In this document: piece by piece, positions 33,829 through 43,173 of the stretch
How the letters are laid out: every line of letters starts with the position of its first letter
How positions within the stretch are numbered: the first letter of the stretch is position 1
Assembly (NCBI RefSeq): GCF_026790145.1
Contig: NZ_JALAMS010000035.1
Location: forward strand, 1-64,000
Length of the DNA: 64,000 bases
Direction: 5' to 3'
Source: Bacillus_I endophytica_A
GTDB taxonomy: Bacteria; Bacillota; Bacilli; Bacillales; Bacillaceae_H
Translations under genes and position numbers: made by a program
Notes under the pieces: model-generated
What the model was told of the DNA's origin: nothing
Database searches by the model: none
Seen by the model: the letters and a program-made list of their open reading frames with translations, nothing else

Positions 33829-34477
33829 AGCTTTGATTAGCATCTGCTGTTGCAGAATTCCCAATCCATTCTTTTACTGTTAATGTTCGTTCATTTACTT
33901 TTTCAGAATATGTGTAGTCTCCATAGCAGTAAGGATAGCGAAAGTTGTTTTTATCGCCTCCGCATTTATACACGTCAGGATTTTTTTCTACTTGAATTTT
34001 AGAGAACTCTTTAGCAAGCTCTTCTGTATGTTTTTGCCCGTTTGATGCTACATAGTCAATATATCCTGGTCCCATATTGTAGCTTTGAATAACTGTGTCC
34101 AAATCAACGCCTTTTTTCTGTGCATAGCTGTACATGTCATAAAAATGGGCAACCCCTTGTTCAATGCTTTGTTCGGGTTCTTCAATTTCGTTGCGAGAAA
34201 GACCGTTTGACTCTGAAGACTGCATTGGGTCATTCCCACGCCCATTCGACTCCTGATACATAATTCCGAGTAGAAGTGGTGTGTAGTCTTTTAAACCGTA
34301 CTTTTCTAGTTCACTTTCAACAAGAGGCTGATATTCCGTTAGTCGCTTTTCAACAAGTTTTGACATTAATTTATCTGTACCGCCATCGCGCGTTACTAGA
34401 AAAACAAGCGCAATTAAAAAAATAATGCCGAAGCTTAAGAGAAACCCTAAGCAACCTAAACAGCCTTTTTTCTTCAT
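33827..34477 (-). CDS. Membrane-anchored lysozyme-like cell-wall hydrolase
   Basis: 216 residues from ATG 34477 (AAAGGTGG nine bases upstream; GTG 34489 is alternative). A Lys/Cys/Gly-rich start leads into one membrane helix (about 10-29). The external domain has a catalytic Glu (E76 in MYQESNGRGNDPMQSSES) and SYNMGPGYIDYV, the pattern of the lysozyme-like family found in CwlT-type muramidases. It probably cuts the glycan strands of peptidoglycan outside the membrane. Unlike CwlT it has no second NlpC/P60 domain. It is a single gene. Confidence 0.82.
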   Translation of the reverse strand: MKKKGCLGCLGFLLSFGIIFLIALVFLVTRDGGTDKLMSKLVEKRLTEYQPLVESELEKYGLKDYTPLLLGIMYQESNGRGNDPMQSSESNGLSRNEIEEPEQSIEQGVAHFYDMYSYAQKKGVDLDTVIQSYNMGPGYIDYVASNGQKHTEELAKEFSKIQVEKNPDVYKCGGDKNNFRYPYCYGDYTYSEKVNERTLTVKEWIGNSATADANQS

Positions 34478-34703
34478 TCCCTTTTCCACCTTTAAACTTT
34501 TCTCTCTCTATTTCTATTATAAAGAGTTTCAAAGATTTTAAAAACAAAAACATCCAAAAATAGATTACAATTTTATTACTTTAGCGAAGAAATGATGAAA
34601 AATTTGTCATATTCTCTTTCTTTGCAAGAAATAGTATAGTTCTTTTTCATTTCTTCTTTTGTTATAGTAGAGAAAGAATGTTATCTAAAGGAGAATACAT
34701 GAA

Positions 34704-35321
34704 ATGGCAAAGAAAAAATATTACGTTGTTTGGGCGGGAAGAAAGACAGGCATTTATACAACGTGGGACGAATGTAAAGCACAAGTTCATGGCTTTCAAG
34801 GAGCAAGATATAAATCATTTCCAACGCTAGAGGAAGCCGAATCTGCGTTTAAAGCTGGAGGAGGATCACCTGCAAAAAATGCACCTAAACGTGCGCTTAA
34901 ATCTACATCCTCTTCTTATATAGAAGAAAGCATATGTGTTGATGCTGCTTGCAGCGGAAACCCTGGGATTATGGAGTATCAAGGAGTGGATACAAAAACG
35001 GAGGAGAGAATCTTCCATTATGGGCCTGTTAAAAATGGAACAAACAATATTGGAGAGTTTTTAGCTATTGTTCATGCGCTCTCTCTTTTTCAAAAGGAAG
35101 GAAAAAGTACGCCAATTTATACAGACTCTATTACAGCTCTTGCTTGGGTTAGAAATAAGAAAGTGAATACGAACTTGCCGCGCAGTGAAGAAACACAGCA
35201 TATATGGGAGCGTATTGATAAGAGCATTGAATGGTTGAATCACCACTCCTATGAAAATCCAATCATGAAATGGGAAACTAAAAAGTGGGGCGAAATTAAA
35301 GCAGATTTTGGTCGGAAATAA
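34704..35321 (+). CDS. rnhA: Ribonuclease H with N-terminal viroplasmin/HBD domain
   Basis: 205 residues. The N-terminal hybrid-binding domain (about 5-47, YYVVWAGRKTGIYTTWDECKAQVHGF) grips RNA-DNA hybrids. The type 1 RNase H domain follows after a Ser/Lys linker, with catalytic D80, E118, D141 and D201. It cleaves RNA in RNA-DNA hybrids, as does the B. halodurans enzyme of the same architecture. All four acidic residues are present, so it should be active. AAAGGAGA precedes the ATG. It is a single gene. Confidence 0.92.
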   Translation: MAKKKYYVVWAGRKTGIYTTWDECKAQVHGFQGARYKSFPTLEEAESAFKAGGGSPAKNAPKRALKSTSSSYIEESICVDAACSGNPGIMEYQGVDTKTEERIFHYGPVKNGTNNIGEFLAIVHALSLFQKEGKSTPIYTDSITALAWVRNKKVNTNLPRSEETQHIWERIDKSIEWLNHHSYENPIMKWETKKWGEIKADFGRK

Positions 35322-35334
35322 AGGAGTCTATGGA

Positions 35335-35352
35335 ATTTCCCATAGGCTTTTT
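35335..35352 (+). terminator. Weak terminator after rnhA
   Basis: AGTCTATGG and CCATAGGCT form a short stem followed by TTTTT. Confidence 0.6.
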
Positions 35353-35552
35353 AGCATAACAAGAATGCATGGAACTTAGGAACTAAAAGATGCGAAAGCT
35401 TAATTTGGGCTTATTTTGAATTTTTATGATACAATTACTCGTTGTATGGCAAAAAATTAGTAGCAGGTATTAATATTTAGTTATATAATAAAGTTACATT
35501 AAATGAAAATGAGAACTGAATCCAAGAGAACGTGGATGAAGGAGGAAGAGAA

Positions 35553-37124
35553 ATGTTGAAATTAGAAGAACTTATTCCAGCAGAACAGTATAACTTAACA
35601 GAAGAAATGGAAAAGTATGCTTCAGAAAGAACAGCATTAAAATGGAGAGACGATGAAGGTCATCGTGAAGAAGTATCATATAATGAACTTATTGAGCGAG
35701 GAAACAAGCTAGCAAACTCGCTTAAAAAACTGGGTTTACAAAAAGGAGATCGTGTATTAGTGATGGTGCCACGTCTTGTGGAAGCATATGTCACATATTT
35801 TGCTTGTTTAAAATCAGGTCTTGTTATTATCCCGTCGTCTGAAATGCTTCGTTCTAAAGATTTACAGTACCGAATAAAACACGCAGAAGCAAAAGCCATT
35901 ATTGCATATAAGCCATATTGTAAAGAAATTGATATGGTAGAAGATGTGGAAACGTTAGAACATAAGCTTGTAATTGGTGGAGAATATGGCGAGTGGACAG
36001 ATATGGTAGCGCTTACAAAGAGAATGTCAAGCTCATTTGATGCTGTGCAAACCTCAAAAAATGACATTGCTTTTCTTTCATACACATCTGGCACAACTGG
36101 ACAGCCAAAAGGTGTTGTTCACAGTCACGGCTGGGCATATGCACATTTACGCATTGCAGGCGGTGAGTGGCTAGATATTAGTGAAAAAGATATTGTATGG
36201 GCAACTGCAGGTCCTGGATGGCAAAAATGGGTATGGAGCCCGTTTTTATCTGTACTTGGAAGAGGTGCAACAGGATTTGTTTATCATGGACGATTTGAGC
36301 CAAAGCAATATTTACAGCTTTTACAAGATGAGAAAATCAATGTGCTTTGTTGTACACCAACTGAGTATCGTCTGATGGCTAAAATTGATGAATTAGAATC
36401 CTATAATTTATCTTCTTTACATAGCGCTGTTTCAGCAGGAGAAGCGTTAAATGAAGAAGTTATTAATACATTTAAAAAGTATTTTAATCTTCAAGTTCGT
36501 GATGGATATGGTCAAACGGAAAGTACACTTTTGATTGGTACATTAAAAGGAGTTCCACATAAAGCAGGGTCAATGGGAAAACCAATGATTCCTCAGTTTA
36601 TTGAGATTGTAGATGATAACGGTGAGGCGTGCAAACCAGGAGAAGTCGGCAATATTGCGGTTCACAAAGATCTTCCATCACTTTTTAAAACATACTACAA
36701 AGATCCTGAAAGAACGGCATCTGCCTATAAAGGAGACTATTTCTTAACAGGAGATCGTGCATCAAAAGATGAAGAAAACTATTATTGGTTTGAAGGAAGA
36801 AGCGATGATATTATCATTAGCTCAGGTTATACAATAGGACCGTTTGAAGTAGAAGATGCACTTATGAAACATCCCGCTGTAAAAGAATGTGCAGTTGTAG
36901 CAAGCCCTGATGAAATTCGAGGAAATGTTGTAAAAGCGTTTATTGTGCCAAGAACAAGCGTAGACAATGAAGAGGAGCTCACAAAAGAGCTTCAGAACCA
37001 TGTTAAAAGTCTAACAGCACCATACAAATACCCACGTCGTATTCAATTTGTAGACGATTTGCCAAAAACGAATTCAGGTAAAATTCGTCGCGTAGAGTTA
37101 CGTCAACAAGAAGTAGGAAAGTAA
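35553..37124 (+). CDS. Acyl-CoA synthetase, AcsM/YtcI-like
   Basis: 523 residues from ATG 35553, preceded by GGAGG (ATG 35532 has none). Motifs: SYTSGTTGQPKGVVHSHGW, DGYGQTE, SDDIIISSGYTIGPFEVE and the catalytic Lys in LPKTNSGKIRR. The enzyme adenylates a carboxylic acid and forms its CoA thioester. The WATAGPGWQKWVWSPF segment is typical of the acetyl/medium-chain branch, of which B. subtilis YtcI is a member. It is a single gene with its own terminator. The true acid is unknown. Confidence 0.87.
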   Translation: MLKLEELIPAEQYNLTEEMEKYASERTALKWRDDEGHREEVSYNELIERGNKLANSLKKLGLQKGDRVLVMVPRLVEAYVTYFACLKSGLVIIPSSEMLRSKDLQYRIKHAEAKAIIAYKPYCKEIDMVEDVETLEHKLVIGGEYGEWTDMVALTKRMSSSFDAVQTSKNDIAFLSYTSGTTGQPKGVVHSHGWAYAHLRIAGGEWLDISEKDIVWATAGPGWQKWVWSPFLSVLGRGATGFVYHGRFEPKQYLQLLQDEKINVLCCTPTEYRLMAKIDELESYNLSSLHSAVSAGEALNEEVINTFKKYFNLQVRDGYGQTESTLLIGTLKGVPHKAGSMGKPMIPQFIEIVDDNGEACKPGEVGNIAVHKDLPSLFKTYYKDPERTASAYKGDYFLTGDRASKDEENYYWFEGRSDDIIISSGYTIGPFEVEDALMKHPAVKECAVVASPDEIRGNVVKAFIVPRTSVDNEEELTKELQNHVKSLTAPYKYPRRIQFVDDLPKTNSGKIRRVELRQQEVGK

Positions 37125-37125
37125 G

Positions 37126-37153
37126 AAAAAGCATCCAGCTGGATGCTTTTTTT
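37126..37153 (+). terminator. Terminator after the acyl-CoA synthetase
   Basis: AAAAAGCATCCAGCTGGATGC with T7 tail, a perfect stem. Confidence 0.92.
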
Positions 37154-37258
37154 ATGCTAACTCATCTTCTCCCTTTCTAATGAAAAACGGGCACACCTTC
37201 TTTTCTTCCGCATATTATAAATGGGGAGCTTTTTTATCAATTGAGCGAGGTGAACCTC

Positions 37259-37759
37259 ATGAAAAAGATTGTTTTAAATGTAAGTGAGAAATGGGTTAGC
37301 ATGTTAAAAGAACAAAAAGAGAAAAACTATATGTCAAAAACAAAAGAATACTTAAAAAAGAGTGGGGTGTGGGTTCCGATCACTCCTGAAGTCCTTCTAT
37401 GGTGCTTGGAGAAAAAAGGAAATCTCCCCATTATTGAACCCCACTTATCGTTTTTGGAAGAAGGAATTGCTTTTAGTGGTAAAGTCAAAAAACTCGGCAT
37501 CTCCATTCCTTTTGAAATAAGACTTTCCCCTTTCACAGCCAGCAACCGTTCGCTTACGTTTCAAGTTCTTTATGTAAAGCCGTTAAACAGCAGCTGGTTC
37601 AAGAGAAAAATATTTCATAATGAACCTCTATCTCACTATAGTCAAAATTTATTAACGATCAATCTTAACGAAATAAGCAAGATTCGCTATGTGCCAGTCG
37701 GAAATATAAAAGACTTTGAAATTAAGGATGGAAAAGTATTTGTAAAATTAGGTGTTTAA
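37259..37759 (+). CDS. Conserved-looking protein of unknown function
   Basis: 166 residues from ATG 37259, preceded by GAGGTG (an upstream ATG at 37241 has no such site). It has no signal peptide and no membrane helix. The middle part is beta-rich (IEPHLSFLEEGIAFSGKVKKLGISIPFEIRLSPF) and ends with a repeated hydrophobic/charged pattern, KDFEIKDGKVFVKLGV. The pattern recalls lipid-binding beta domains of the DUF2140/LmeA type, but I am not confident. It is followed by a strong terminator, so it is an independent gene. Confidence 0.6.
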   Translation: MKKIVLNVSEKWVSMLKEQKEKNYMSKTKEYLKKSGVWVPITPEVLLWCLEKKGNLPIIEPHLSFLEEGIAFSGKVKKLGISIPFEIRLSPFTASNRSLTFQVLYVKPLNSSWFKRKIFHNEPLSHYSQNLLTINLNEISKIRYVPVGNIKDFEIKDGKVFVKLGV

Positions 37760-37800
37760 AAGAAAAAGCTATCTTTGTTTCAAAGATAGCTTTTTCTTTT
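37757..37800 (+). terminator. Terminator
   Basis: AAAGCTATCTTTG-TTT-CAAAGATAGCTTT within longer A and T runs. Confidence 0.9.
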
Positions 37801-38017
37801 GTTTTATAAAACTATGTTCTAAAAGAATGGGTTAACATTATTTTAATAATTGTAAAGTTTTTGAATAAAAAAGCACTGAACCTTGTTATCAAGGGGATAA
37901 AAAGTAATTATAATTAAAAAAACGAATGAATTATAAAATTAATTAGAATTTTTTTGTTTGTGTTTCTATTTATCGGGTACAGCTCCTATGTATTACCAAA
38001 AATAAGGAGGAGAACAC

Positions 38018-38488
38018 ATGAAGAAAGCAAAAAGAGTTTTAGCAGGATCTGCCCTAAGCGTCACTCTATTAGCCGCGCCATTAGCTCTACCTTTTGGAGG
38101 TAACACAGCGTCTGCTGCGACGCCTGAAGTAGGAGGAAGTGTGACAATCGATCCTGTTGCAATTGGACAAGCTATTGAAGATGCAAAAGTTTCGGCTGAT
38201 AACAGAAGTGGATTTGTAAAAGGAGCAATGGAGAAAGCATTCTTTGAATCAGGACAGCAATATAACGTTGTTGTGATGAATCTAAGTCAAGGATATAACT
38301 CAGATGGACTTCAAGGTGTACAATATTTTGATACAACAGACTATGATGGAGTAACATATGGAATTTGGGTATTTGAACAAGGAACCTTCATTAATGAAGG
38401 TGATGGAGGTTATATTAACTGGGCAATGAGAGGTTGGTTTGAACGAACAGGAGATGATGGGAAAACGGTCAACTTTCATCGTCCATAA
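38018..38488 (+). CDS. Secreted protein of unknown function
   Basis: 156 residues with a clear Sec signal (MKKAKRVLAGSALSVTLLAAP... cleavage near ASA-ATP, residue 34). The mature protein of about 120 residues has no cysteine. It contains a DYDGVTYGIWVFEQGTF segment and a C-terminal GWFERTGDDGKTVNFHRP, and looks like a small globular extracellular domain. AAGGAGG precedes the ATG and a strong terminator follows. I do not recognise the family. There is no adjacent immunity-like gene, so a toxin role is not indicated. Confidence 0.7.
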   Translation: MKKAKRVLAGSALSVTLLAAPLALPFGGNTASAATPEVGGSVTIDPVAIGQAIEDAKVSADNRSGFVKGAMEKAFFESGQQYNVVVMNLSQGYNSDGLQGVQYFDTTDYDGVTYGIWVFEQGTFINEGDGGYINWAMRGWFERTGDDGKTVNFHRP

Positions 38489-38489
38489 T

Positions 38490-38529
38490 AAAAAAAAGCT
38501 TGAAGTGCAGCCACACTTCAAGCTTTTTT
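38490..38529 (+). terminator. Terminator after the secreted protein
   Basis: AAAAGCTTGAAGTG and CACTTCAAGCTTTT, T6 tail. Confidence 0.9.
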
Positions 38530-38602
38530 ATATGAGTAAACAGGATTTACCTTGAAGAAGACGAATAAAAGGGATAAATAATGCTTTAGGGGGAATAAAG
38601 CA

Positions 38603-39568
38603 ATGAAAACGCGTGTAACAGAGTTATTAAATATTCAATATCCAATCGTTCAAGGAGGGCTTGCTCATTTAGCGTATGCAGAGCTTGCTTCCGCTGTTTC
38701 TAATGCAGGCGGACTTGGACAAATTACAGCAATGACGCTAGGAGAAAATGAAAAACTTAGGAAAGAAATTCGAAAAACAAAAGAGTTAACCCAAAATCCG
38801 TTTGGTGTAAATTTTGCAATTGGTCAGCATGCCACTTCTTATGAAGAATTATTAGAGGTTGTTATAGAAGAGGAAGTTCCTGTTATCTCTGTTACAGGAG
38901 CAAATCCTAAGCCGATTTTTGAGCGCTTACAAGGAGAAAAAGTGAAAAAGCTTGTGCTTGTTGCAAACGTAAGACAAGCACAAAAAGCAGAGAGTCTTGG
39001 AGCAGATGCTGTGATGGCCGTTGGAAACGAAGGTGGAGGTCATTTGGGAAGAGATGAAGTAGGTACGGTGGTTCTTATTCCGCGTGTTGTTCAGTCTGTA
39101 TCCATCCCAGTTTTAGCGAGTGGAGGAATTGGCACAGGCAGAGGTTTGCTTGCTGCATTAGCCCTAGGCGCTGACGGAATTGAGATGGGCACGCGCTTTA
39201 TCGCAACAAAAGAGTGTGTACATGCGCATCAAGCGTATAAACAAGCGCTTCTTGCTAGTAGCGAGCAAGATACAGTTATCATTAAAAAAACGTGGGGAGC
39301 TCCTGGGCGTGTTTTAAAATCCGTATATACAAATCATATTATTCAGTGTGAAAGAGAAGGAGCAACATATGAAGATTTAAAAGAATCAGTAAGTGGAGAG
39401 GCGAATAAAAAATATATTTATGAAGGAGAAGATGATAAAGGATTTGGCTGGGCAGGACAAGTAGTCGGGCTCATTGATTCAGTCCCATCTGTTCAAGAAC
39501 TTATCAGAAATATGGTAGAAGAGGCACGTTACGGAGCAGGGGATGTTTATAAAATGTTTGAAAATTGA
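38603..39568 (+). CDS. Nitronate monooxygenase family flavoprotein
   Basis: The 321-residue TIM-barrel protein begins LLNIQYPIVQGGLAHLAYAELASAVSNAGGLGQI. It has GNEGGGHLGRDEVGT and the FMN phosphate site SGGIGTGRGLLAALALGADGIEMGTRF. These define class NMO (2-nitropropane dioxygenase) and the related FabK-like enzymes. Such enzymes oxidise toxic nitronates with FMN and oxygen. AGGGGGAAT precedes the ATG. It is followed 64 bases later by a CoxG-like gene, but no operon is proven. FabK function is less likely without the ACP operon. Confidence 0.85.
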   Translation: MKTRVTELLNIQYPIVQGGLAHLAYAELASAVSNAGGLGQITAMTLGENEKLRKEIRKTKELTQNPFGVNFAIGQHATSYEELLEVVIEEEVPVISVTGANPKPIFERLQGEKVKKLVLVANVRQAQKAESLGADAVMAVGNEGGGHLGRDEVGTVVLIPRVVQSVSIPVLASGGIGTGRGLLAALALGADGIEMGTRFIATKECVHAHQAYKQALLASSEQDTVIIKKTWGAPGRVLKSVYTNHIIQCEREGATYEDLKESVSGEANKKYIYEGEDDKGFGWAGQVVGLIDSVPSVQELIRNMVEEARYGAGDVYKMFEN

Positions 39569-39632
39569 GTGTCTTCTTCATAAAAAGCTTGTTTTCTTGC
39601 ATAAGGTAGAAAAAAGCCTTTGAAAGGAGAGG

Positions 39633-40085
39633 ATGCGTTTGAAAGGAGAAGGAACAATTGACCTTCATACAACACGAGAACGTGCTTTTAAGATGCTTTT
39701 GGATCCAAACGTATTGAAAGAATGTATGGTTGGATGTAAACGCTTTGAAAAGGTGGAAGAGGGAATATATAAAGCGAACATTTCGCTTGGTTTTCTGCCT
39801 GTAAAAGGGGATTACGACATAACCATTAAGCTAACGGATTTAAAGGAGCCAGAGCAATATAACATGAAGATGAGTGGAAAAGGGGGATCAGGAGAAATTA
39901 AGATGCTGAATCATATTCATCTCGATGAAAAAGGTCATACAACAGTGCTTTCCTATACATATGAAGCAGAAATTCATGGGAAAGTAACAAAAGCGGGAAA
40001 GCCTGTGCTAAAGAAAGTAGCAGGATTCATTGTGAAAGATTTTTTCAAACGATTTGAAAAAGAGATCAAGCGTAGCAAAGTATGA
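39633..40085 (+). CDS. CoxG-family SRPBCC protein
   Basis: 150 residues. The sequence GEGTIDLHTTRERAFKMLLDPNVLKECMVGCKRFEKVEEGIYKANISLGFLPVKGDY matches the CoxG (carbon monoxide dehydrogenase subunit G) branch of the START/SRPBCC fold, small hydrophobic-pocket proteins. No CO dehydrogenase genes are nearby, so it is an isolated family member of unknown ligand. CoxG in carboxydotrophs recruits the enzyme to the membrane. That role cannot apply directly here. AAAGGAGAGG stands before the start and a short terminator follows. Confidence 0.8.
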   Translation: MRLKGEGTIDLHTTRERAFKMLLDPNVLKECMVGCKRFEKVEEGIYKANISLGFLPVKGDYDITIKLTDLKEPEQYNMKMSGKGGSGEIKMLNHIHLDEKGHTTVLSYTYEAEIHGKVTKAGKPVLKKVAGFIVKDFFKRFEKEIKRSKV

Positions 40086-40095
40086 ATAGAAAGAA

Positions 40096-40121
40096 GTCAG
40101 TAGATCTCTACTGGCTTTTTT
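40096..40121 (+). terminator. Terminator after the CoxG-like gene
   Basis: GTCAGTAGA-TC-TCTACTGGC followed by T6. Confidence 0.8.
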
Positions 40122-40207
40122 CTATTGAAAACAGTGTTGAAAAGTCAGAAAGTCGGGTATGCAATAGATATAAGACAACACAAAAAAAGATAGAAAGGAG
40201 AAAGTGT

Positions 40208-41068
40208 ATGTCTTCGGCAAAAGGATTTTTGAAAAATTTGGGAGAAGAGATGCAAAAAGATCGAGCAACAGGATTAGCAGCAGAGCAAGCTTACTACTAT
40301 ATGCTATCCATTTTTCCTGTTCTCATCCTTTTGCTATCTATCATTCCATATCTATCAATTGAGCCTCAAACAGCAGTTTCATTTATTAAAAGTATTCTTC
40401 CATCAGAAACAGCTAATTTACTAGAAGAAAATGTGATTGATCTTGTAACAACGCCAAATGGGGGATTGTTAACAGTCGGGATTCTTGGGACGCTTTGGTC
40501 TGCATCAAATGGGATTCAGGCGTTTATTCACGCTATGAATATTGCATACGATGTGGAAGATAATCGTTCATTTATAAAAGTACGCTTGCTTGCTATTGTG
40601 TTAACAATTGGCCTTCTCGTAGCTTTTATTATCTCGTTAGCCCTCCCTATATTTGGAAACGCGCTTATTGATTGGATCAAAAGCTTTGTTCCTATATCCT
40701 CTCAGTTTGAAATTTTATTTACTGTTTTAAGATGGGTTGTAGCAGTTGTTGTCATTTCCATCGTCCTTTCAGGTCTTTATCGTTTTGCACCGAATAAAAG
40801 TTTTGCTTTTAAACACGTTATTCCAGGAGCTGCTATTGCAACAGTGCTTTGGCAAGTAATCTCATTTGGGTTTTCTTTTTACGTTAGTAACTTTGGCAAT
40901 TACTCAGCTACTTATGGAAGCTTAGGAGGCGTAATTGTCCTTATGATTTGGCTCTACTTAACAGGACTCATTCTTGTTATTGGAGGAGAGATTAACGCTC
41001 TTTTTCATAAACGTAATATTCAAACAGAAGCAATTGTAAAACATCCCAAAAGAGTTGTTAAACAATAA
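40208..41068 (+). CDS. YihY/BrkB-family membrane protein
   Basis: 286 residues from ATG 40208 (AAAGGAG upstream). An earlier ATG at 40082 would add 42 residues across the terminator and is rejected. Six membrane helices, with GLAAEQAYYYMLSIFPVLILLLSI, LWSASNGIQAFIHAMNIAYDVEDNRSF and the C-terminal YGSLGGVIVLMIWLYLTGLILVIGGEINA, are the hallmarks of the YihY/BrkB family. It resembles YfkH/YihY proteins of Bacillus and E. coli. Its function is not established. Older names refer to ribonuclease BN by mistake. Confidence 0.88.
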   Translation: MSSAKGFLKNLGEEMQKDRATGLAAEQAYYYMLSIFPVLILLLSIIPYLSIEPQTAVSFIKSILPSETANLLEENVIDLVTTPNGGLLTVGILGTLWSASNGIQAFIHAMNIAYDVEDNRSFIKVRLLAIVLTIGLLVAFIISLALPIFGNALIDWIKSFVPISSQFEILFTVLRWVVAVVVISIVLSGLYRFAPNKSFAFKHVIPGAAIATVLWQVISFGFSFYVSNFGNYSATYGSLGGVIVLMIWLYLTGLILVIGGEINALFHKRNIQTEAIVKHPKRVVKQ

Positions 41069-41096
41069 AAAAGCGAGGGATTCCTCGCTTTTTTAT
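41067..41096. terminator. Bidirectional terminator
   Basis: AAAAAAGCGAGG-GATT-CCTCGCTTTTTT between converging genes. Confidence 0.92.
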
Positions 41097-41395
41097 TATA
41101 CTTTTCCGTTTTCCCATACTCTCTTTAATAAAGTTGGGGGTTCTTTTACACCACCTACTACTTTGTTAACAGATTCTTTTTTATACTGAATGTCCTCTGA
41201 AATCTTATCTTTCGTGTCATTCAATACAGCGGTTTCTGTTTTTACGCCATTCATACGTTCATTTACCCGCTCTGCTGTAGCATTTAATTCATTTACTTTT
41301 GGCTTAATGTTTTTCATTGCTTTTATAGCTGTATAGCCAAGATAAATAATGGATACAACGAGTAAAGCAATGCTTGCATATAAAATAATAATCAC
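41096..41395 (-). CDS. DUF948/YtxG-type membrane protein with coiled coil
   Basis: 99 residues from GTG 41395, chosen because AAGGAGG stands nine bases before it. An ATG at 41428 lies upstream of that site. One N-terminal membrane helix (about 2-25, IIILYASIALLVVSIIYLGYTAI) is followed by a helical coiled coil with NIKPKVNELNATAERVNERM. This is the DUF948 family found near general-stress genes in Bacillus. The cytoplasmic side would carry the coiled coil. The function is not known. Confidence 0.75.
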   Translation of the reverse strand: MIIILYASIALLVVSIIYLGYTAIKAMKNIKPKVNELNATAERVNERMNGVKTETAVLNDTKDKISEDIQYKKESVNKVVGGVKEPPTLLKRVWENGKV

Positions 41396-41506
41396 CGTTA
41401 TCAACCTCCTTATGTGATACATACCCAATTTAAGCTGTTTATAATCGATGCAAAAGGAAAAACAGTATGGTACGATAAGGAAAATTAGAGGGGAAGGAAG
41501 AAATAT

Positions 41507-42124
41507 ATGAACTTAGAAAAACTACAGAAAAAGTTAGAGCATCGCCGTCCTTCTATTTTGGGAAGTGAACATTTTTTAAAATACGCTATTTTAATTCCTG
41601 TAGTTCAAAAACAAGATGACCTTTATCTTCTCTTTGAAGTGCGAGCTTCAACAATGCGAAGACAGCCTGGAGAAGTTTGTTTTCCAGGAGGGAGAATTGA
41701 AGAAGGAGATAAAAATGAGCAAGAGGCAGCTATAAGGGAAACAGCAGAGGAACTTGGCATTTCCCCTCATAAAATTACAAACGTACAGCCCCTCGATTAT
41801 TTTGTATCTCCTTTTGGGATGATTATTTATCCGTATGTAGGCTTTATTGAAGAAGCTGAGATTTTTCCAAATCAAGAAGAAGTAGAGCGCGTATTCTCGG
41901 TGCCTCTTTCTTATCTCCTACATAATCCTCCGAAGAAATTTGAGATGAATTATGAAGTAAAACCTGCTGAGGATTTTCCATATCATTTAATTCCAGGAGG
42001 AGAGAACTATAATTTTCGTCAGCGTCCACTTTCTGAATATTTTTATGAATATAATAGCGATGTGATATGGGGATTAACAGGACGAGTGTTAAAACATTTT
42101 ATAGACGTCATTCAAAAAGATTAG
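41507..42124 (+). CDS. Nudix hydrolase, CoA pyrophosphatase type
   Basis: The 205-residue protein has the Nudix box GGRIEEGDKNEQEAAIRETAEELGI and, just before it, the CoA-pyrophosphatase motif region LFEVRASTMRRQPGEVCFPGGRIE. The enzymes of this branch cut CoA and its esters to 4'-phosphopantetheine and adenosine 3',5'-bisphosphate. GGAAGG precedes the ATG. It ends head-to-tail with the converging DUF4003 gene, overlapping by four bases. The catalytic Glu residues are intact. Confidence 0.9.
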   Translation: MNLEKLQKKLEHRRPSILGSEHFLKYAILIPVVQKQDDLYLLFEVRASTMRRQPGEVCFPGGRIEEGDKNEQEAAIRETAEELGISPHKITNVQPLDYFVSPFGMIIYPYVGFIEEAEIFPNQEEVERVFSVPLSYLLHNPPKKFEMNYEVKPAEDFPYHLIPGGENYNFRQRPLSEYFYEYNSDVIWGLTGRVLKHFIDVIQKD

Positions 42125-43116
42125 TTTCCACCGCCATCACTAGAGGAAGTATTTGCTGCAGCGCTTGCCATCACAGCTACCATTGCTGCCTGCTGAGCTT
42201 GGATAACCATATCTAACGTCGTATAGAGACTTGTTTTTAAAATGTCTTCATGTTCCATACTATAGTTCATCACAATGTTAACAGCTGTTGTAAAATTTGT
42301 TTGCTGTTTCCATTTGAAAGCTTTATGTTTATTGAAATAAGCAGCAATATCATGAATTTGAGTAAGCTTTCTTTCGTCAGCTTCTAATAAAGAAAGGATT
42401 GCAAATTGTGTATAGTAAGCAGGTTTTATTTTCATGCCATTTTTAGAAAAGTAGTTTTCGATTCTAGCATATGTTTCATAAAGGTCTTCAAGCGGTTGAG
42501 TATCTTGAAGCGAGAGAATATGGCTTAAAAACTGCAAATCGTTTCCTTTTCGGCATCCTTTACTTGCCCACATGTTATACACGTTTTCAACACGGTCGAT
42601 AATTTGAATAGGAGAGCCATTTTCTCTTGAAAGCAGCATTGCAAGAGGATAGTCACTTTTAGACGTTATAAACGGATGAACTTCTTTCATTAAGGTATAA
42701 AGAGAAAGGGCTCGGTCAGCATAGTCTTCAACCGAGAACGTTGGCGTTTCTTCATTAAGAACAATGAGAGCGCATAGGTATGTGAATACATCTTTTTTAA
42801 AGCCTGCATCTACTAGTTTGTTATAAATTGTATCAAGCTCCTGAAATTTAGCTTCTGGGTCGTTATATTGCGCATCAAGAATTGCAGCGATCATAAAAGA
42901 GTAGCTAGAGTTAAGGGGTGAAAAAAATCCAACTTGCTTTTTTAATGTTTTTCCAAGCGAAAGAAGCGAAACTTGCGCTTCTTTTTTATTGCTTTCTCCA
43001 TATATAGAAGAGAGAATCATTAAATAGTTTTTATCAACAGCTTGCCATTTTAATGCGTTCTTTAAGTGAAAATACATTTTTTCAAAACGTTCCACTTTTT
43101 CTTGCAGTGTTGTCAT
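42121..43116 (-). CDS. DUF4003 family protein
   Basis: The 331-residue all-helical cytoplasmic protein has the DUF4003 features: KNALKWQAVDKNYLMILSSIY near the N terminus, LLSRENGSPIQIIDRVENVYNMW and a C-terminal ATASAAANTSSSDGGGN-like tail rich in Ala and Ser-Asp-Gly. Proteins of this family occur in many Bacillus species and have no known biochemical role. AAGGAAG stands before the ATG. It is a single gene between the nudix gene (converging) and the LysR regulator. Confidence 0.8.
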   Translation of the reverse strand: MTTLQEKVERFEKMYFHLKNALKWQAVDKNYLMILSSIYGESNKKEAQVSLLSLGKTLKKQVGFFSPLNSSYSFMIAAILDAQYNDPEAKFQELDTIYNKLVDAGFKKDVFTYLCALIVLNEETPTFSVEDYADRALSLYTLMKEVHPFITSKSDYPLAMLLSRENGSPIQIIDRVENVYNMWASKGCRKGNDLQFLSHILSLQDTQPLEDLYETYARIENYFSKNGMKIKPAYYTQFAILSLLEADERKLTQIHDIAAYFNKHKAFKWKQQTNFTTAVNIVMNYSMEHEDILKTSLYTTLDMVIQAQQAAMVAVMASAAANTSSSDGGGN

Positions 43117-43173
43117 CTATATCACTTCCTTTTTTCTTTCTTCTTTTTTATACGAAGAAAGAAACGAAAAGTT

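Noticed and set aside
40082..40207. 42-residue N-terminal extension of the BrkB-family protein
   Set aside because: It spans the terminator of the preceding gene and has no ribosome site. The ATG at 40208 has AAAGGAG.
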